Counted from the first letter of the stretch, positions 26,090-36,184 are shown. The stretch is 48,885 bases of DNA from Caldicoprobacter algeriensis (GCF_023838525.1 NZ_JAHUQD010000019.1:1-48885); one strand, 5' to 3'. The notes: a model not told the origin generated them from the sequence alone. Program-made: numbers and translations.

Positions 26090-26863
26090 ATGTACATTTC
26101 TATCGAGAAAGTATCAAAAGCTTTTACGTTGAAAGATAAAAGCGCTTTGACAGTGCTCGATAAAGTTGATTTGTATATAAAAGAATGGGAATTTATATGC
26201 CTTCTTGGCCCCAGTGGCTGCGGAAAATCCACCCTTCTAAACCTGATAGCGGGCTTTGATACACCGTCTACCGGCACCATCAAGATAGACGGAGATACCG
26301 TTACACAGCCCTCTATTGATCGCATAGTTATATTTCAAAATTATGGATTACTGCCGTGGAGAAATGTAATAAAAAATGTGGAACTTGGCCTCGAAGCTAA
26401 AAAACTAAAAAGAAAAAAGCGCCGTCAAATAGCAGAAGAATATATCCAACTAGTAGGACTATCGGATTATAAAAAACATCATCCACCACAACTATCAGGA
26501 GGAATGCAGCAGAGGGTTGCGCTGGCAAGGGCCTTAGCAGTTGAACCCAAGATTTTGCTCATGGATGAACCTTTTGGAGCATTGGATGCAATGACCCGTA
26601 TGCACATGCAGGATGAAATAGAGAGGATATGGCAGGAAAAGAAAAAGACAATTATATTTGTAACACATGATATTGAAGAAGCTGTCTTTCTAGCCGATAG
26701 GATTGTCATCATGACACCCTCTCCTGGAAGAGTTAAAACCATTATTGAAGTACCATTGCCAAGAAAAAGAGACAGAACAAGCCTTGATTTTCTTAAAATC
26801 AAGGACAAAGTATTTACGGAGTTTAATGGGAGTGTAAATAATTTTGTGTATGGGAGCTTTTAG
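26090..26863 (+). CDS. ABC transporter ATP-binding protein (SsuB/TauB type)
   Basis: A 257-residue ATPase that energises the importer. Walker A is GPSGCGKST, the Q-loop is in [11 protein letters not shown], the signature is LSGGMQQR, Walker B is ILLMDEP, and the switch His is in [18 protein letters not shown] and the C-terminal [18 protein letters not shown] are typical of the nitrate/sulfonate/taurine group. ATG 26090 is chosen because GGGAGGAGG lies just upstream; it begins 1 bp after the permease stop codon. The stop codon sits within a short GGAGCT/AGCTCC hairpin that may end the operon. Confidence 0.94.
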   Translation: MYISIEKVSKAFTLKDKSALTVLDKVDLYIKEWEFICLLGPSGCGKSTLLNLIAGFDTPSTGTIKIDGDTVTQPSIDRIVIFQNYGLLPWRNVIKNVELGLEAKKLKRKKRRQIAEEYIQLVGLSDYKKHHPPQLSGGMQQRVALARALAVEPKILLMDEPFGALDAMTRMHMQDEIERIWQEKKKTIIFVTHDIEEAVFLADRIVIMTPSPGRVKTIIEVPLPRKRDRTSLDFLKIKDKVFTEFNGSVNNFVYGSF

Positions 26864-26946
26864 CTCCTTTCTGGTATTGTTTAAAGTGTTACTTCACTCT
26901 GGTAACAGTATCCTCCTTAACATTTTTATCTTTAGGCTTTTGTAAA

Positions 26947-27260
26947 ACCCTAAATTCTTTATTATTCGAAAATCACGGTATACTCCCTGTCATCGCCCTT
27001 AACCCCAGAAATACCAAACAAAACTTCGGTAAACCAGGATTCAATGAATATGGTATCCCTACCTGTCCTAAAGACCCATCCCTCCCCATGAAGTGGGATG
27101 GCTCCTGCAAAGGTAAAAACAGAGCTTTCAGAAATAAGTTCATCTGTCCTAAAACTACCAAGCTGCCCGGCGGCAAATATATCTGCTCCTGTAAGGATAA
27201 ATGTATCCCTTCCAATTGCAGAAGAATGTTTTATACTTATCCCAAAAACAAACAACTATA
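26947..27260 (+). pseudogene. Transposase fragment
   Basis: The plus strand reads CKTLNSLLFENHGILPVIAL, then NPRNTKQNFGKPGFNEYGIP and TCPKDPSLPMKWDGSCKGK, with CPKTTKLPGGKYICSC further on, to a TAG at 27260. This matches the middle of DDE transposases with a cysteine-rich insert (pattern NENGxPxCPxGxPM...G, CPK). No start codon, no N-terminal Asp-containing part and no C-terminal Glu region are present, so it is a remnant. A longer open frame lies antisense to it and is a shadow. It sits between the ABC operon and the VapC gene, marking past insertion. Confidence 0.65.
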
Positions 27261-27324
27261 GAGCTTTTTTTTATTTCAAACAATACACCTTCATTTTCAT
27301 CTGTTTCCCTCCGACAGACAAAGA

Positions 27325-27777
27325 CTATTTTTTGTTTGCTATACAATTCTCCGGTAGCACATTAAAACGGGCATACTTTTTAAAGGCCTCCCACAATTTT
27401 ACATCAAAACAGATTGCGGTAACCTCATTATTTGCCATATAGCTTAAAGTCAGGGCAGAGGAAAGATGGATGGCGTCAAATCCTCGCAGGGAATGAGTAT
27501 AAGTCAGTTCTCCGGCCAGGTCTATCAGTTCGTCGGTGATCTCGATTTTAAAGTAGTTTTTCCAATCTTGCTTCAAGGCAGCAACAATTTCATCATGTGT
27601 ACCGATATCGATAAGTTTTTCGCGGCAGGCACGTGCAAAGGCGGATCGCGCTTCAGCATAGGCAACTTTAGAAGTGGCAACTATTAAAGAGTTCTGCACA
27701 GCCTCCCTGACCAGAGAAGTTCCTTCTTCGTTAATATACAGTTTAACCAAAGCGCTTGTATCAAGATATACGATCAT
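27325..27777 (-). CDS. vapC: PIN-domain toxin, VapC type
   Basis: A 150-residue PIN-domain ribonuclease. The acidic Mg2+ site is complete: Asp6 (VYLDTSALVK), Glu42 (AYAEARSAF), Asp101 (GFDAIHLSSA) and Asp125. VapC toxins cleave tRNA or rRNA when free of antitoxin. Its start overlaps the antitoxin stop by 4 bp (ATGA), the usual coupled arrangement, so antitoxin is made first. It lies between a transposase remnant and ssrA, a typical accessory position. The RNA target is unknown. Confidence 0.93.
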   Translation of the reverse strand: MIVYLDTSALVKLYINEEGTSLVREAVQNSLIVATSKVAYAEARSAFARACREKLIDIGTHDEIVAALKQDWKNYFKIEITDELIDLAGELTYTHSLRGFDAIHLSSALTLSYMANNEVTAICFDVKLWEAFKKYARFNVLPENCIANKK

Positions 27778-28043
27778 CGTCTATCCTCCGATACAATATC
27801 GGAAACGTTTCTGCCTTTACTGGTGGGATGAAGTATTGTCGTTCCTCTAGGCTTTCCTCCGTTCCAGGAAGCGATTTCTTTGTCCAGCATTTCAATGATT
27901 CCCTGCGGAAGAGAATTATCTACCGGCATCAGTTTTGCAATGGGTTTCCCTCTGTCTGTTACCTGTATTGTTTTACCGCTCTTAACCAGTTTCAAATAAC
28001 GGCTCAAAGAATTTTTGAGCTGTCGTACGCCTACATATTCCAT
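27774..28043 (-). CDS. Antitoxin, Phd/YefM family
   Basis: An 89-residue antitoxin with the Phd/YefM N-terminal DNA-binding fold: MEYVGVRQLKNSLSRYLKLV and TIQVTDRGKPIAKLMPV. A disordered tail, which would wrap the toxin, ends VSDIVSEDRR. ATG 28043 with AAAGGAGGTG upstream is chosen; the longer frame starts inside the promoter. It should neutralise VapC and repress the operon with it; a matching inverted repeat covers the -10. Confidence 0.92.
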   Translation of the reverse strand: MEYVGVRQLKNSLSRYLKLVKSGKTIQVTDRGKPIAKLMPVDNSLPQGIIEMLDKEIASWNGGKPRGTTILHPTSKGRNVSDIVSEDRR

Positions 28044-28058
28044 AAAAGACACCTCCTT

Positions 28059-28096
28059 TGTGGCTATATTATAACCTAAATGTAGCCACATTACAA
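28059..28096 (-). promoter_or_regulatory. Toxin-antitoxin promoter and operator
   Basis: On the minus strand: TTGTAA (28096-28091), 17 bp, a perfect TATAAT (28073-28068). Perfect 8-bp arms TGTGGCTA/TAGCCACA (28090-28083 and 28066-28059) flank the -10 with 16 bp between them. This is the expected autoregulatory operator. Confidence 0.85.
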
Positions 28097-28191
28097 GAGA
28101 AAAAACTAGGAATATAAAGTAATTTGATTTCTATAATTTTTTAGGGCGTTGCATTTAATTTTACAACGAACCAATCAGAATTGTATGATAA

Positions 28192-28234
28192 TATAAAAAG
28201 GGCTGCACGTTGGGTTACCCAATCGGCAGCCCTT
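28192..28234 (-). terminator. ssrA terminator
   Basis: On the minus strand a stem GGGCTGC/GCAGCCC with an inner GGT/ACC pairing is followed by CTTTTTATA, directly after the tmRNA 3' end. Confidence 0.9.
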
Positions 28235-28241
28235 ATCTTTA

Positions 28242-28599
28242 TGGTGGAGGCGAGGGGAGTCGAACCCCTGTCCGAAGATGCCTCGGCGAAAGCCTCTCCG
28301 AGCGCAGTCAGTGTTTTGACATTCCCTTCACCGGGCTCCCACTGACAGGATCCCGGTGTCGGTAGCTTCATCGAAGTCCGGCCTGCCCCGAAGCAAAGGC
28401 AGGTTCGTTCCCCACTGAGTCGGCGCCCAGCACCTGTAGCGTGGGCACTACAGGGTGGACGTTAGCTGCTTCCTTACGCAGCTAAGGCTAATTATGCGTC
28501 GTCTGCACTTATTTTTTCTCCAGGTTGTTGACGCGGTCCCGGAGTCCGCGGCTCGCTTCTTTCGCCTCAACTATCCCCGTCGAAACCCAGTACGCCCCC
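28242..28599 (-). ncRNA. ssrA: tmRNA (SsrA)
   Basis: About 358 nt, on the minus strand. The 5' end GGGGGCGTACTGGGTTTCGA and the 3' end GGTTCGACTCCCCTCGCC TCCACCA form the tRNA-like part, with CCA encoded. tmRNA with SmpB frees stalled ribosomes and adds a degradation tag. Helix 5 is clear (TTAGCTGC/GCAGCTAA) with the tag stop codon TAA in its loop. The tag frame that ends in Ala-Leu-Ala-Ala before that stop reads GCA GAC GAC GCA TAA TTA GCC TTA GCT GCG TAA, so it has an extra TAA after four codons. smpB lies 69 bp upstream. Confidence 0.96.
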
Positions 28600-28603
28600 A
28601 CGA

Positions 28604-28633
28604 TATATATAGCGTTGTACATTTAGCTGTCTA
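28604..28633 (-). promoter_or_regulatory. ssrA promoter
   Basis: On the minus strand TAGACA (28633-28628) is followed after 16-18 bp by TATATA (about 28611-28604), a few bases before the tmRNA 5' end. Confidence 0.6.
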
Positions 28634-28667
28634 TATGGATGCATCGTTGGATACATCTTTTAACAGC

Positions 28668-29135
28668 CTACATCTTCTGGCGTTCGCGGAAGGCTCTTTC
28701 TATAGCCCTTTGGGCATCGCGCTTGGCGATGCTCTGGCGCTTATCATAGCTCTTCTTACCCTTGGCCACAGCCAATTCTATCTTAACCCATCCCCTCTTT
28801 AAATAAACCTTAAGAGGGACCAGGGTATAGCCCTTTTGCTGCACATAACCCGTTAGCTTGTTGATCTCCCTGCGGTTTAGCAACAGCTTGCGCGTCCTCA
28901 ATGGATCCCGGTTGAATATATTTCCCTTCTCGTAAGGGCTTATGTGCATATTGTAGAGGAAAACCTCTCCATCCTTGATGACGGCATAGCTGTCACGGAT
29001 GTTCACATTACCCTGGCGTACCGACTTCACTTCGGTACCTGCCAGCACAATTCCTGCTTCGTATGTCTCTTCGATGAAGTAGTCATGCCTCGCCTTCTTG
29101 TTCTGCGCTATTATCTTTATACCCTCATCCGCCAT
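28668..29135 (-). CDS. smpB: SsrA-binding protein
   Basis: A 155-residue SmpB, full length. It binds the tRNA-like domain of tmRNA and delivers it to stalled ribosomes. Signatures are [43 protein letters not shown], and the basic C-terminal tail [19 protein letters not shown], which enters the mRNA channel. The ATG at 29135 has a GTAGGTG site. It follows rnr and precedes ssrA, the conserved Firmicutes order, and has its own promoter 100 bp upstream. Confidence 0.97.
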   Translation of the reverse strand: MADEGIKIIAQNKKARHDYFIEETYEAGIVLAGTEVKSVRQGNVNIRDSYAVIKDGEVFLYNMHISPYEKGNIFNRDPLRTRKLLLNRREINKLTGYVQQKGYTLVPLKVYLKRGWVKIELAVAKGKKSYDKRQSIAKRDAQRAIERAFRERQKM

Positions 29136-29162
29136 CTAATTAACACCTACTACCGACAAAAT

Positions 29163-29200
29163 AACCCTACTTGAACTGATCAAGCAGCACAAATAGGGTT
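29163..29200 (-). promoter_or_regulatory. smpB leader hairpin
   Basis: Read on the minus strand, AACCCTA pairs with TAGGGTT around an inner CTTGA/TCAAG stem and is followed by ATTTTGT. It lies between the smpB promoter and its start codon. It may attenuate read-through or protect the mRNA. Confidence 0.5.
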
Positions 29201-29235
29201 CGTCTCATTGCTACTTCCTATTCAATTGCAATCAA

Positions 29236-29264
29236 AGTATACCACACATTAAGCAACATGTCAA
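29236..29264 (-). promoter_or_regulatory. smpB promoter
   Basis: Minus strand TTGACA (29264-29259), 17 bp, TATACT (29241-29236). It lies between rnr and smpB and gives smpB transcription independent of rnr. Confidence 0.85.
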
Positions 29265-29286
29265 TAAGGGGACTTGGCCGTTTTTA

Positions 29287-31410
29287 TCATTCCACCAACA
29301 CAAAATCGATATTCCTCGATGCCAGGTCCACTCCCACAACCCTTACTCTTACGGCATCGCCCAGCCGGTATATCTTATTGGTCCTCTGGCCGATCAAGCA
29401 ATAGTGCTTTTCATCATAGACGTAGTAGTCATCATCCATGGTGCTTATATGCACCAGCCCTTCCACCGTGTTGCCCAGCTCCACGTATATGCCGTAATTG
29501 GTAACACCCGATATTATCCCGTCATACTCCATGCCGATCTTATCGAGCATAAACTCGGCTTTCTTCAAATCATCGACCTCACGCTCTACTTCATCTGCAA
29601 CGATCTCGCGCTCCGAACAATGCTCGGCCATATCGGGCAGCATGCTTTCAAGGTTGGCTATTCTGGCCGAATCCAGCCTGTTGTGCAGCATATCCTTTAT
29701 TATCCTGTGGTCCACCAGGTCAGGGTATCTCCTGATGGGCGAGGTAAAGTGGCAGTAATGCTCTGCCGCCAGTCCAAAATGGCCTGTATTGTCGGGGCTG
29801 TACCTGGCCTTTTGAAGCGACCTGAGCATCACAGTATTTATTATAGCCTCTTCCCTGGTCCCGCGGATCTTCTCCAGCAGCTGCTGAAGCGTCTTGGGGT
29901 GTATCCTTCCCCCGATGCCCTTCAAGTGATACCCGAAGTTGTGTATAAACTCGTTGAACTCCAGCATCTTTTCAATGTCCGGATCCTCGTGTATGCGGTA
30001 CATAAAAGGTATGTTTCGCCAAAACACATGCTGCGCTATGGTCTCGTTGCATATCAACATGAACTCCTCTATCATGCGCTCGCTGACGCCGCGGGTGTAT
30101 AACCTGACATCAACTACCTTGCCTTCCTCGTTCAAGGTTATCTTGGCCTCGTTGAGGTCAAAATCTATGCTGCCCCTTCTCATCCTGCGCCTGTGAAGTA
30201 TCTCGCTCAGGCGCTGCATGTTCCTCAAATCCTCTAAGAACTCGGCATACTTAGGCAGCAGCTCCTGGTCGTTATCCTCCAAAACTCTGTTGACCTCTTC
30301 GTATATCATGCGCATCTTGCTGCGAATGACGCTCTCGTATATCTGATAATCCACCACTTTGCCTTCCTCGTCGATCTCCATCATGACCGAAATGGCGAGG
30401 CGATCCTCATTGGGATTTAAGCTGCATATGCCGTTGGACAGCTCGGGCGGCAGCATGGGAATCACCCTGTCCACCAGGTACACGCTGGTGCCCCGCAAAA
30501 ATGCCTCCTTGTCGATGGGCGACCCTTCCTTGACGTAGTGGCTTACATCGGCTATATGCACGCCCAGCAGAAAATGGCCGTTATCCATTATCTCCAGGGA
30601 AACCGCATCGTCAAAGTCCCTTGCGTCGGCGCCGTCGATGGTAAACGTCCGCAAATGTCTGAAATCCTTGCGCCCCACCATATCCTCTTCCCGCACCGTC
30701 TGGCTGACCTCAGCTGCAGCGGCCTCAACCTCGGCAGGGAATTTTTCCGGCAGCTTGTACTGCCGTATGATCGACAGCACGTCAACCCCGGCGTCATCCT
30801 TGTGACCCAAGACCTCGATAATCCTACCTACCGGATTTCTCCTCTGCTCGGGCCATTTGTAGATCTCCACCACTACCTTGTAGCCCGTTTTGACGTCAAC
30901 CCCTTCTATTGAAGGTACAAAAATATCCATGCCAATTTTTGGATCATCGGGCACCACGAAGCCGTGGCGGCCTTTGCCGTTGCCCTCAAAGGTGCCGACG
31001 ATGGTCTTGTTGGCGCGCTCGAGGACCTTGTACACCTCTCCCTCTCGGGACGGATAGCCATATACGCTAGGCAAAAGGCGCACTATGACCCTGTCGTTGT
31101 GCATGGCGCCGTTCATGTTCTCGGCCGATATATACACGTCCTCTTCAGCGGGGTCATCGGGGATCAAAAATCCAAAACCTCTCGGATTGCCCTGGATCCT
31201 GCCTATTATATACCCCAGCTTCTCAGGCAGGGCATATTTCTTCTTCTTTGTCTGGATGATCTGCCCATCTTTGACCATTTCATCCAGTATGGACTGGAGC
31301 ACCCTCTTTTCCCCGGGCGAAATGCCCAGAACCTCCATCAACTGCTCGATGTACATGGGAGGCCTGTTGTTTTCCCCTAAAATCTCGATTATCTTATCCT
31401 TTATCTTCAA
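29287..31410 (-). CDS. rnr: Ribonuclease R
   Basis: A 3'-5' exoribonuclease of the RNB family, about 707 residues. The order is a winged-helix N-terminus, two cold-shock OB domains (GRIQGNPRGFGFLIPDD and VGTFEGNGKGRHGFVVPDD), the RNB catalytic domain (DGADARDFDDAVSLE with the Mg2+-binding Asp cluster; SNGICSLNPNEDRL), and a C-terminal S1 domain. It degrades structured RNA and works with tmRNA in trans-translation quality control. The start is uncertain: TTG 31410 has GGAGG 9 bp upstream and gives the normal N-terminus MKIKDKIIEILGE; a TTG at 31452 would add 14 residues with a weaker site. The secG-rnr-smpB-ssrA order is conserved, here interrupted by an HD gene and IS remnants. Confidence 0.95.
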   Translation of the reverse strand: MKIKDKIIEILGENNRPPMYIEQLMEVLGISPGEKRVLQSILDEMVKDGQIIQTKKKKYALPEKLGYIIGRIQGNPRGFGFLIPDDPAEEDVYISAENMNGAMHNDRVIVRLLPSVYGYPSREGEVYKVLERANKTIVGTFEGNGKGRHGFVVPDDPKIGMDIFVPSIEGVDVKTGYKVVVEIYKWPEQRRNPVGRIIEVLGHKDDAGVDVLSIIRQYKLPEKFPAEVEAAAAEVSQTVREEDMVGRKDFRHLRTFTIDGADARDFDDAVSLEIMDNGHFLLGVHIADVSHYVKEGSPIDKEAFLRGTSVYLVDRVIPMLPPELSNGICSLNPNEDRLAISVMMEIDEEGKVVDYQIYESVIRSKMRMIYEEVNRVLEDNDQELLPKYAEFLEDLRNMQRLSEILHRRRMRRGSIDFDLNEAKITLNEEGKVVDVRLYTRGVSERMIEEFMLICNETIAQHVFWRNIPFMYRIHEDPDIEKMLEFNEFIHNFGYHLKGIGGRIHPKTLQQLLEKIRGTREEAIINTVMLRSLQKARYSPDNTGHFGLAAEHYCHFTSPIRRYPDLVDHRIIKDMLHNRLDSARIANLESMLPDMAEHCSEREIVADEVEREVDDLKKAEFMLDKIGMEYDGIISGVTNYGIYVELGNTVEGLVHISTMDDDYYVYDEKHYCLIGQRTNKIYRLGDAVRVRVVGVDLASRNIDFVLVE

Positions 31411-31611
31411 GCCTTCTTTCCTCCACTTCTTCTGTGTTAGTTTAGCCAACAATTACCTTACGTTTTTGCTGATAGCATTACGCAGTGTAAAAACGCTGCA
31501 TGTATTTTCACAGCTTTTTTATATAGTTTAACCCTTTTTACACCATCACAAACAGAAACATTAGCGTTATACGGCGTTGACTCACTTTTATCTTCAACTA
31601 TTTCTCATACA

Positions 31612-31774
31612 ATTGTGAACTACCAACCACCTATAGATGTTGTGGCTTCATGAGAAGTTTGGTAGTCTATGCTACCCTTAATCTCAGAGGGTGGTTCACG
31701 CACCCTCTGCTGACTATCCGTTCAATAGCAGACTTACCAGTTACTTTAGGTTTTGTACATTGGTCATCACCCAA
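31612..31774 (-). mobile_element. Decayed right end of an IS200/IS605-type element
   Basis: On the minus strand, GAAGCCACAACATCTATAGG followed by TGGTTGGTAGTTCAC has the form of the right-end hairpin of IS200/IS605 elements (GAAGCC, imperfect stem, TAGTTCAC). The 110 bp before it resemble the segment at 46810-46930, including AAAGTAACTGG and AGTCTGC. No intact tnpB frame remains. The rest of the 31411-31774 gap shows nothing else recognisable. Confidence 0.5.
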
Positions 31775-32326
31775 TTACAGTCCCAGATCGCCGGCTATCG
31801 ACTGCATGGCGTCAATTGCCAGGCCAATGAACTCTTCCAGGGTGAGCCCCAGCTCCTGACAGCTCATGATCTGCTCCCTTGAAGCGCCTCGGGCAAACGA
31901 CTTCTCCTTGAATTTTTTTAGCACAAACTCGGTATCCACGTCTGCCAGCTTTTTGCTAGGCTTAACCAGCGCAGCGGCTACAATCAACCCGGTTACAGGG
32001 TCGGCAGCATACAATGCCTTATCAAGTTTGGTCACGCGCGGGTATCCCAGAGCCTCATTGTGGGCCTTCACGGCGTTTACCTCGTCCTCCCCCATGCCTG
32101 CTTCTGCAAGCATCTGGGCACCTATAAGCCCGTGCCGCGATGGAGAGTCGGCGGTCTTCTCATAGTCAACGTCATGGACAAGCCCTATCACTCCCCATTT
32201 TTCCTCGTCCTCTCCCAATCTCCTGGCCAGAGCGCGCATGACCGCTTCGGTGGCCAGCATGTGCTTTATCAGGTTGGCGTTTTTGACGTTCTCCTTCACC
32301 ATCTGAAGGGCTTCTTCTCTCGTCAT
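31775..32326 (-). CDS. HD-domain hydrolase of unknown substrate
   Basis: A 183-residue HD-superfamily protein. The metal site is visible as His in LIKHMLATEAVMRAL, His-Asp in VIGLVHDVDYEK, His in SPSRHGLIGAQ, and a later Asp in YAADPVTGLI. Proteins of this group are annotated as HDIG-type phosphohydrolases, probably acting on nucleotides. ATG 32326 (MTREEALQMVKENV) has GGAGGG upstream and is preferred over a longer frame. It lies between secG and rnr on the same strand, flanked on both sides by IS remnants. The true substrate is unknown. Confidence 0.85.
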   Translation of the reverse strand: MTREEALQMVKENVKNANLIKHMLATEAVMRALARRLGEDEEKWGVIGLVHDVDYEKTADSPSRHGLIGAQMLAEAGMGEDEVNAVKAHNEALGYPRVTKLDKALYAADPVTGLIVAAALVKPSKKLADVDTEFVLKKFKEKSFARGASREQIMSCQELGLTLEEFIGLAIDAMQSIAGDLGL

Positions 32327-32439
32327 CCTTATTCCCTCCTTTAAATTTTGGATTACCTGCAAACTTTTCATCATATGCGAGCGCAGGAAACCCCCTCTTT
32401 TTCAACACTGTCCTACCCCTCAGTACTGTTTAAACCTGT

Positions 32440-32605
32440 ACGATAGAACCAGGAGCTTGAGCAGCACCCCAGGATGTCATGACCTGTTCAACATAGACCC
32501 GTCAACTTTGTACCGCTGGCTGAGGCTAGTCAACTAGGACTTGCTCCCAAACCTCCGTTTCTTTAAGCGGTAGGTAGTTGACGCAAATTTAATCTTTTAT
32601 ATCCT
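32440..32605 (+). mobile_element. Decayed right end of an IS200/IS605-type element
   Basis: On the plus strand the segment ends CCTCCGTTTCTTTAAGCGG then TAGGTAGTTGACGC, again an imperfect hairpin followed by TAGTTGAC, as at the 3' end of TnpB/omega-RNA elements. The preceding bases translate to a short broken reading frame only. The call is by pattern similarity and needs a database comparison. Confidence 0.45.
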
Positions 32606-32610
32606 CATAT

Positions 32611-32642
32611 AACAGAAAAAACGACCATTGGGTCGTTTTTGT
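32611..32642. terminator. secG terminator
   Basis: A stem AAACGACC/GGTCGTTT with a 4-nt loop; on the minus strand it is followed by TTTTTTCTG. It is symmetric enough to act both ways. It is the likely end of the eno-secG transcript. Confidence 0.85.
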
Positions 32643-32732
32643 TCACCTCTTATTTCTTAAATTAAATCTTTAACTCAAAGGCCAGACGGTAAAAAGCAAA
32701 TCCTCCCGGCACTGTCAGAAAACCAATCCTGG

Positions 32733-32972
32733 CTACTCAAGAATGGCCAGAACCACCGCAATGACGATGAACAGCACCGCCGATATCTTGGTCCACCGCT
32801 GGAGCTTCCCTTCAAAGCTTCTGGCCTTGTTCTTGCCGAAAAACGTCTCGGCACCCCCTGCAATGGCTCCAGATAATCCGGCTTTTCTACCCGATTGGAG
32901 CAGCACAACGGCTATCAGAAACACTTCCACTAATACAAGCAGTGCAGTAAGTATATTCTTCACAACAGCCAA
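32733..32972 (-). CDS. secG: Preprotein translocase subunit SecG
   Basis: A 79-residue membrane protein with two helices (about residues 6-27 and 60-78) and the conserved loop VLLQSGRKAGLSGAIAGGAETFFGK. It assists SecYE in protein export. The start is TTG at 32972 with AGGAGG 9 bp upstream; GTG at 32963 gives the more usual MKNIL beginning but is far from the ribosome binding site. It follows eno, after a hairpin terminator, in the conserved Firmicutes order. Confidence 0.93.
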   Translation of the reverse strand: MAVVKNILTALLVLVEVFLIAVVLLQSGRKAGLSGAIAGGAETFFGKNKARSFEGKLQRWTKISAVLFIVIAVVLAILE

Positions 32973-33089
32973 AGGAACTCCTCCTTCCTATGAATGACGG
33001 CAATATTGTACCACACCCTTACGGGAAAATCAAGGCAGATTTTTTCAATAGAGAGCTCCCCCAACACAACCCCGCTTTGCTGCTGCATA

Positions 33090-33120
33090 AACAAATCCCC
33101 CACCTCACAAGGTGGGGGAT
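33090..33120 (-). terminator. eno terminator
   Basis: On the minus strand TCCCCCACC/GGTGGGGGA with a short loop is followed by TTTGTTTATG, 7 bp after the eno stop codon. Confidence 0.8.
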
Positions 33121-33126
33121 ATCGCC

Positions 33127-34437
<1,311 letters not shown>

Positions 34438-34618
34438 TCATTACAGGCTTATCATACCAGACTTATCATGAGTGTAAATTACTCCATCTTAATAATTGAA
34501 GACGAAGTTTCCTGCTTTAACGACACCATTAGGTATCTCCACAGGCTTAAAAGCATAAACAGCATTGCCTACAAGGCCGCTTTGTTTGCTGTATTACAGC
34601 ATAACCCGAACTTTTTAT

Positions 34619-36175
34619 TCAACCTCTTCGCTTTTTCAAAATCAAGCTTTCCCCTGTCATCTCCTCGGGCTTGGTAAGCCCCATCAATTCAAGCATGGTG
34701 GGTATGACATCGGCCAGCCGGCCCCCTTCCCTTAAGGTCACATCTTTTCTGGTGTCATCTATCAATATAAAGGGAACGGGGTTTGAAGTATGAGCGGTAT
34801 GCGGCTCGCCGGTCTCATAATCTATCATCTGCTCGGCGTTGCCGTGGTCAGCCGTTACGATCACCTTGCCACCCCTTGCGCGGACAGCCTCTACCACTCG
34901 TCCCACGCATTTATCCACCGTCTCAACCGCCTCAATCGCCGCTTCCATAACTCCAGTATGCCCTACCATGTCGCAGTTGGCGTAATTTAAAATAATCACG
35001 TCGTATTCCCCTGAAGCGATTCTCCTTTCAACCTCATCGGTCACCTCAAATGCGCTCATGGACGGCTTCATATCATATGTGGCAACCTTCGGAGAAGGTA
35101 TGAGCACCCTGTCCTCATTCTCGTTGGGGTACTCCACTCCACCGTTAAAGAAGAACGTCACGTGAGCGTACTTCTCGGTCTCGGCAATCCTGAGCTGTTT
35201 TTTTCCCAGCTTGCTTATATATTCGCCAAACGTGTTGGTAAGAGTCTGGGGCTCATAGGCTACATGGATGTTGGTAAAGGTCTCGTCATACTGGGTCATG
35301 GATACAAAACACACGGGGAAATAACCCTTGCCCCGCGGGAACTCATTGAACTCGGGCTGGATAAAGGCGCGGGTAAGCTGCCTGGCCCTATCGGGCCGGA
35401 AGTTGAAGAATATGATCGAGTCATTGGGCCCAATGGTGGCAACCGGCTTACCGTTCTCCAGCACCACTGTGGGACGCACGAACTCATCCGTTACCTCTGC
35501 CTTGTAAGACTGCTCCATGGCCTCCACCGCCGAGGAGGCAAACTCCCCTGTGCCCAAAACCAGTGCGTCATAGGCCTTTTGCGTGCGGTCCCATCTCTTA
35601 TCTCTATCCATCGCATAATAACGCCCCATTACAGTGGCGATTTTGCCAAATTTGTATTCCTCAAGCTTACGCTCAAGGGCCTCAATGTACGACTTGCCGC
35701 TGGTAGGTGGAACGTCTCTCCCATCCGTAAAGCAGTGTATATAAACCTGCTGCAAGCCATTTCTCTTTGCCAGCTCTACCAGCGCATACAGGTGTTCGAT
35801 GTGGCTGTGAACTCCTCCATCTGAAACAAGGCCCATCAGATGCAGCTTTGTGCCGTGCTTTTTGACGTTGTCTATGGCAGCCAAAAGAGCCTTGTTATTA
35901 AAAAAGCTGCCATCCTCTATGGCTTTGCTGATGCGAGTAAACTCCTGATATACTATCCTGCCGGCACCTATATTGAGGTGTCCTACCTCAGAATTGCCCA
36001 TTTGCCCTGCAGGAAGCCCTACATCAAGACCGCTTGCCTGAATGGCTACATGGGGATATTCATTCCAGTATCTATCCAAATTGGGAGTCCTGGCCTGATA
36101 AACCGCATTCCCTTCTTTTCGATCGCTTAACCCAAACCCATCCATTATGATGAGGACGGTCAAATCCTTTTGCAT
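34619..36175 (-). CDS. gpmI: 2,3-bisphosphoglycerate-independent phosphoglycerate mutase
   Basis: A 518-residue, Mn2+-dependent enzyme of the alkaline phosphatase superfamily that interconverts 3- and 2-phosphoglycerate. The phosphorylated Ser62 sits in [15 protein letters not shown]. Metal ligands are in LIIMDGFGL (Asp12), [12 protein letters not shown] and [11 protein letters not shown]. The ATG has AGGAGG within the last bases of tpiA; the gap between the two is 9 bp, so they are cotranscribed. Confidence 0.98.
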   Translation of the reverse strand: MQKDLTVLIIMDGFGLSDRKEGNAVYQARTPNLDRYWNEYPHVAIQASGLDVGLPAGQMGNSEVGHLNIGAGRIVYQEFTRISKAIEDGSFFNNKALLAAIDNVKKHGTKLHLMGLVSDGGVHSHIEHLYALVELAKRNGLQQVYIHCFTDGRDVPPTSGKSYIEALERKLEEYKFGKIATVMGRYYAMDRDKRWDRTQKAYDALVLGTGEFASSAVEAMEQSYKAEVTDEFVRPTVVLENGKPVATIGPNDSIIFFNFRPDRARQLTRAFIQPEFNEFPRGKGYFPVCFVSMTQYDETFTNIHVAYEPQTLTNTFGEYISKLGKKQLRIAETEKYAHVTFFFNGGVEYPNENEDRVLIPSPKVATYDMKPSMSAFEVTDEVERRIASGEYDVIILNYANCDMVGHTGVMEAAIEAVETVDKCVGRVVEAVRARGGKVIVTADHGNAEQMIDYETGEPHTAHTSNPVPFILIDDTRKDVTLREGGRLADVIPTMLELMGLTKPEEMTGESLILKKRRG

Positions 36176-36184
36176 GTCTTCCTC

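Noticed and set aside
26962-27255. 97-codon minus-strand open frame
   Set aside because: It starts with TTG and no ribosome binding site, and is antisense to the transposase fragment, whose protein pattern is clear.
28141-28371. 76-codon minus-strand open frame
   Set aside because: Lies inside tmRNA and its terminator.
29404-30102. 232-codon plus-strand open frame
   Set aside because: Antisense shadow of the well-supported rnr gene.
34468-34677. Plus-strand frame beginning like a receiver domain (ILIIEDE)
   Set aside because: Only the first few residues resemble a response regulator; the rest does not, and it runs into gpmI antisense. Chance.
35162-35824. 220-codon plus-strand open frame
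   Set aside because: Antisense shadow of gpmI; no start signal.
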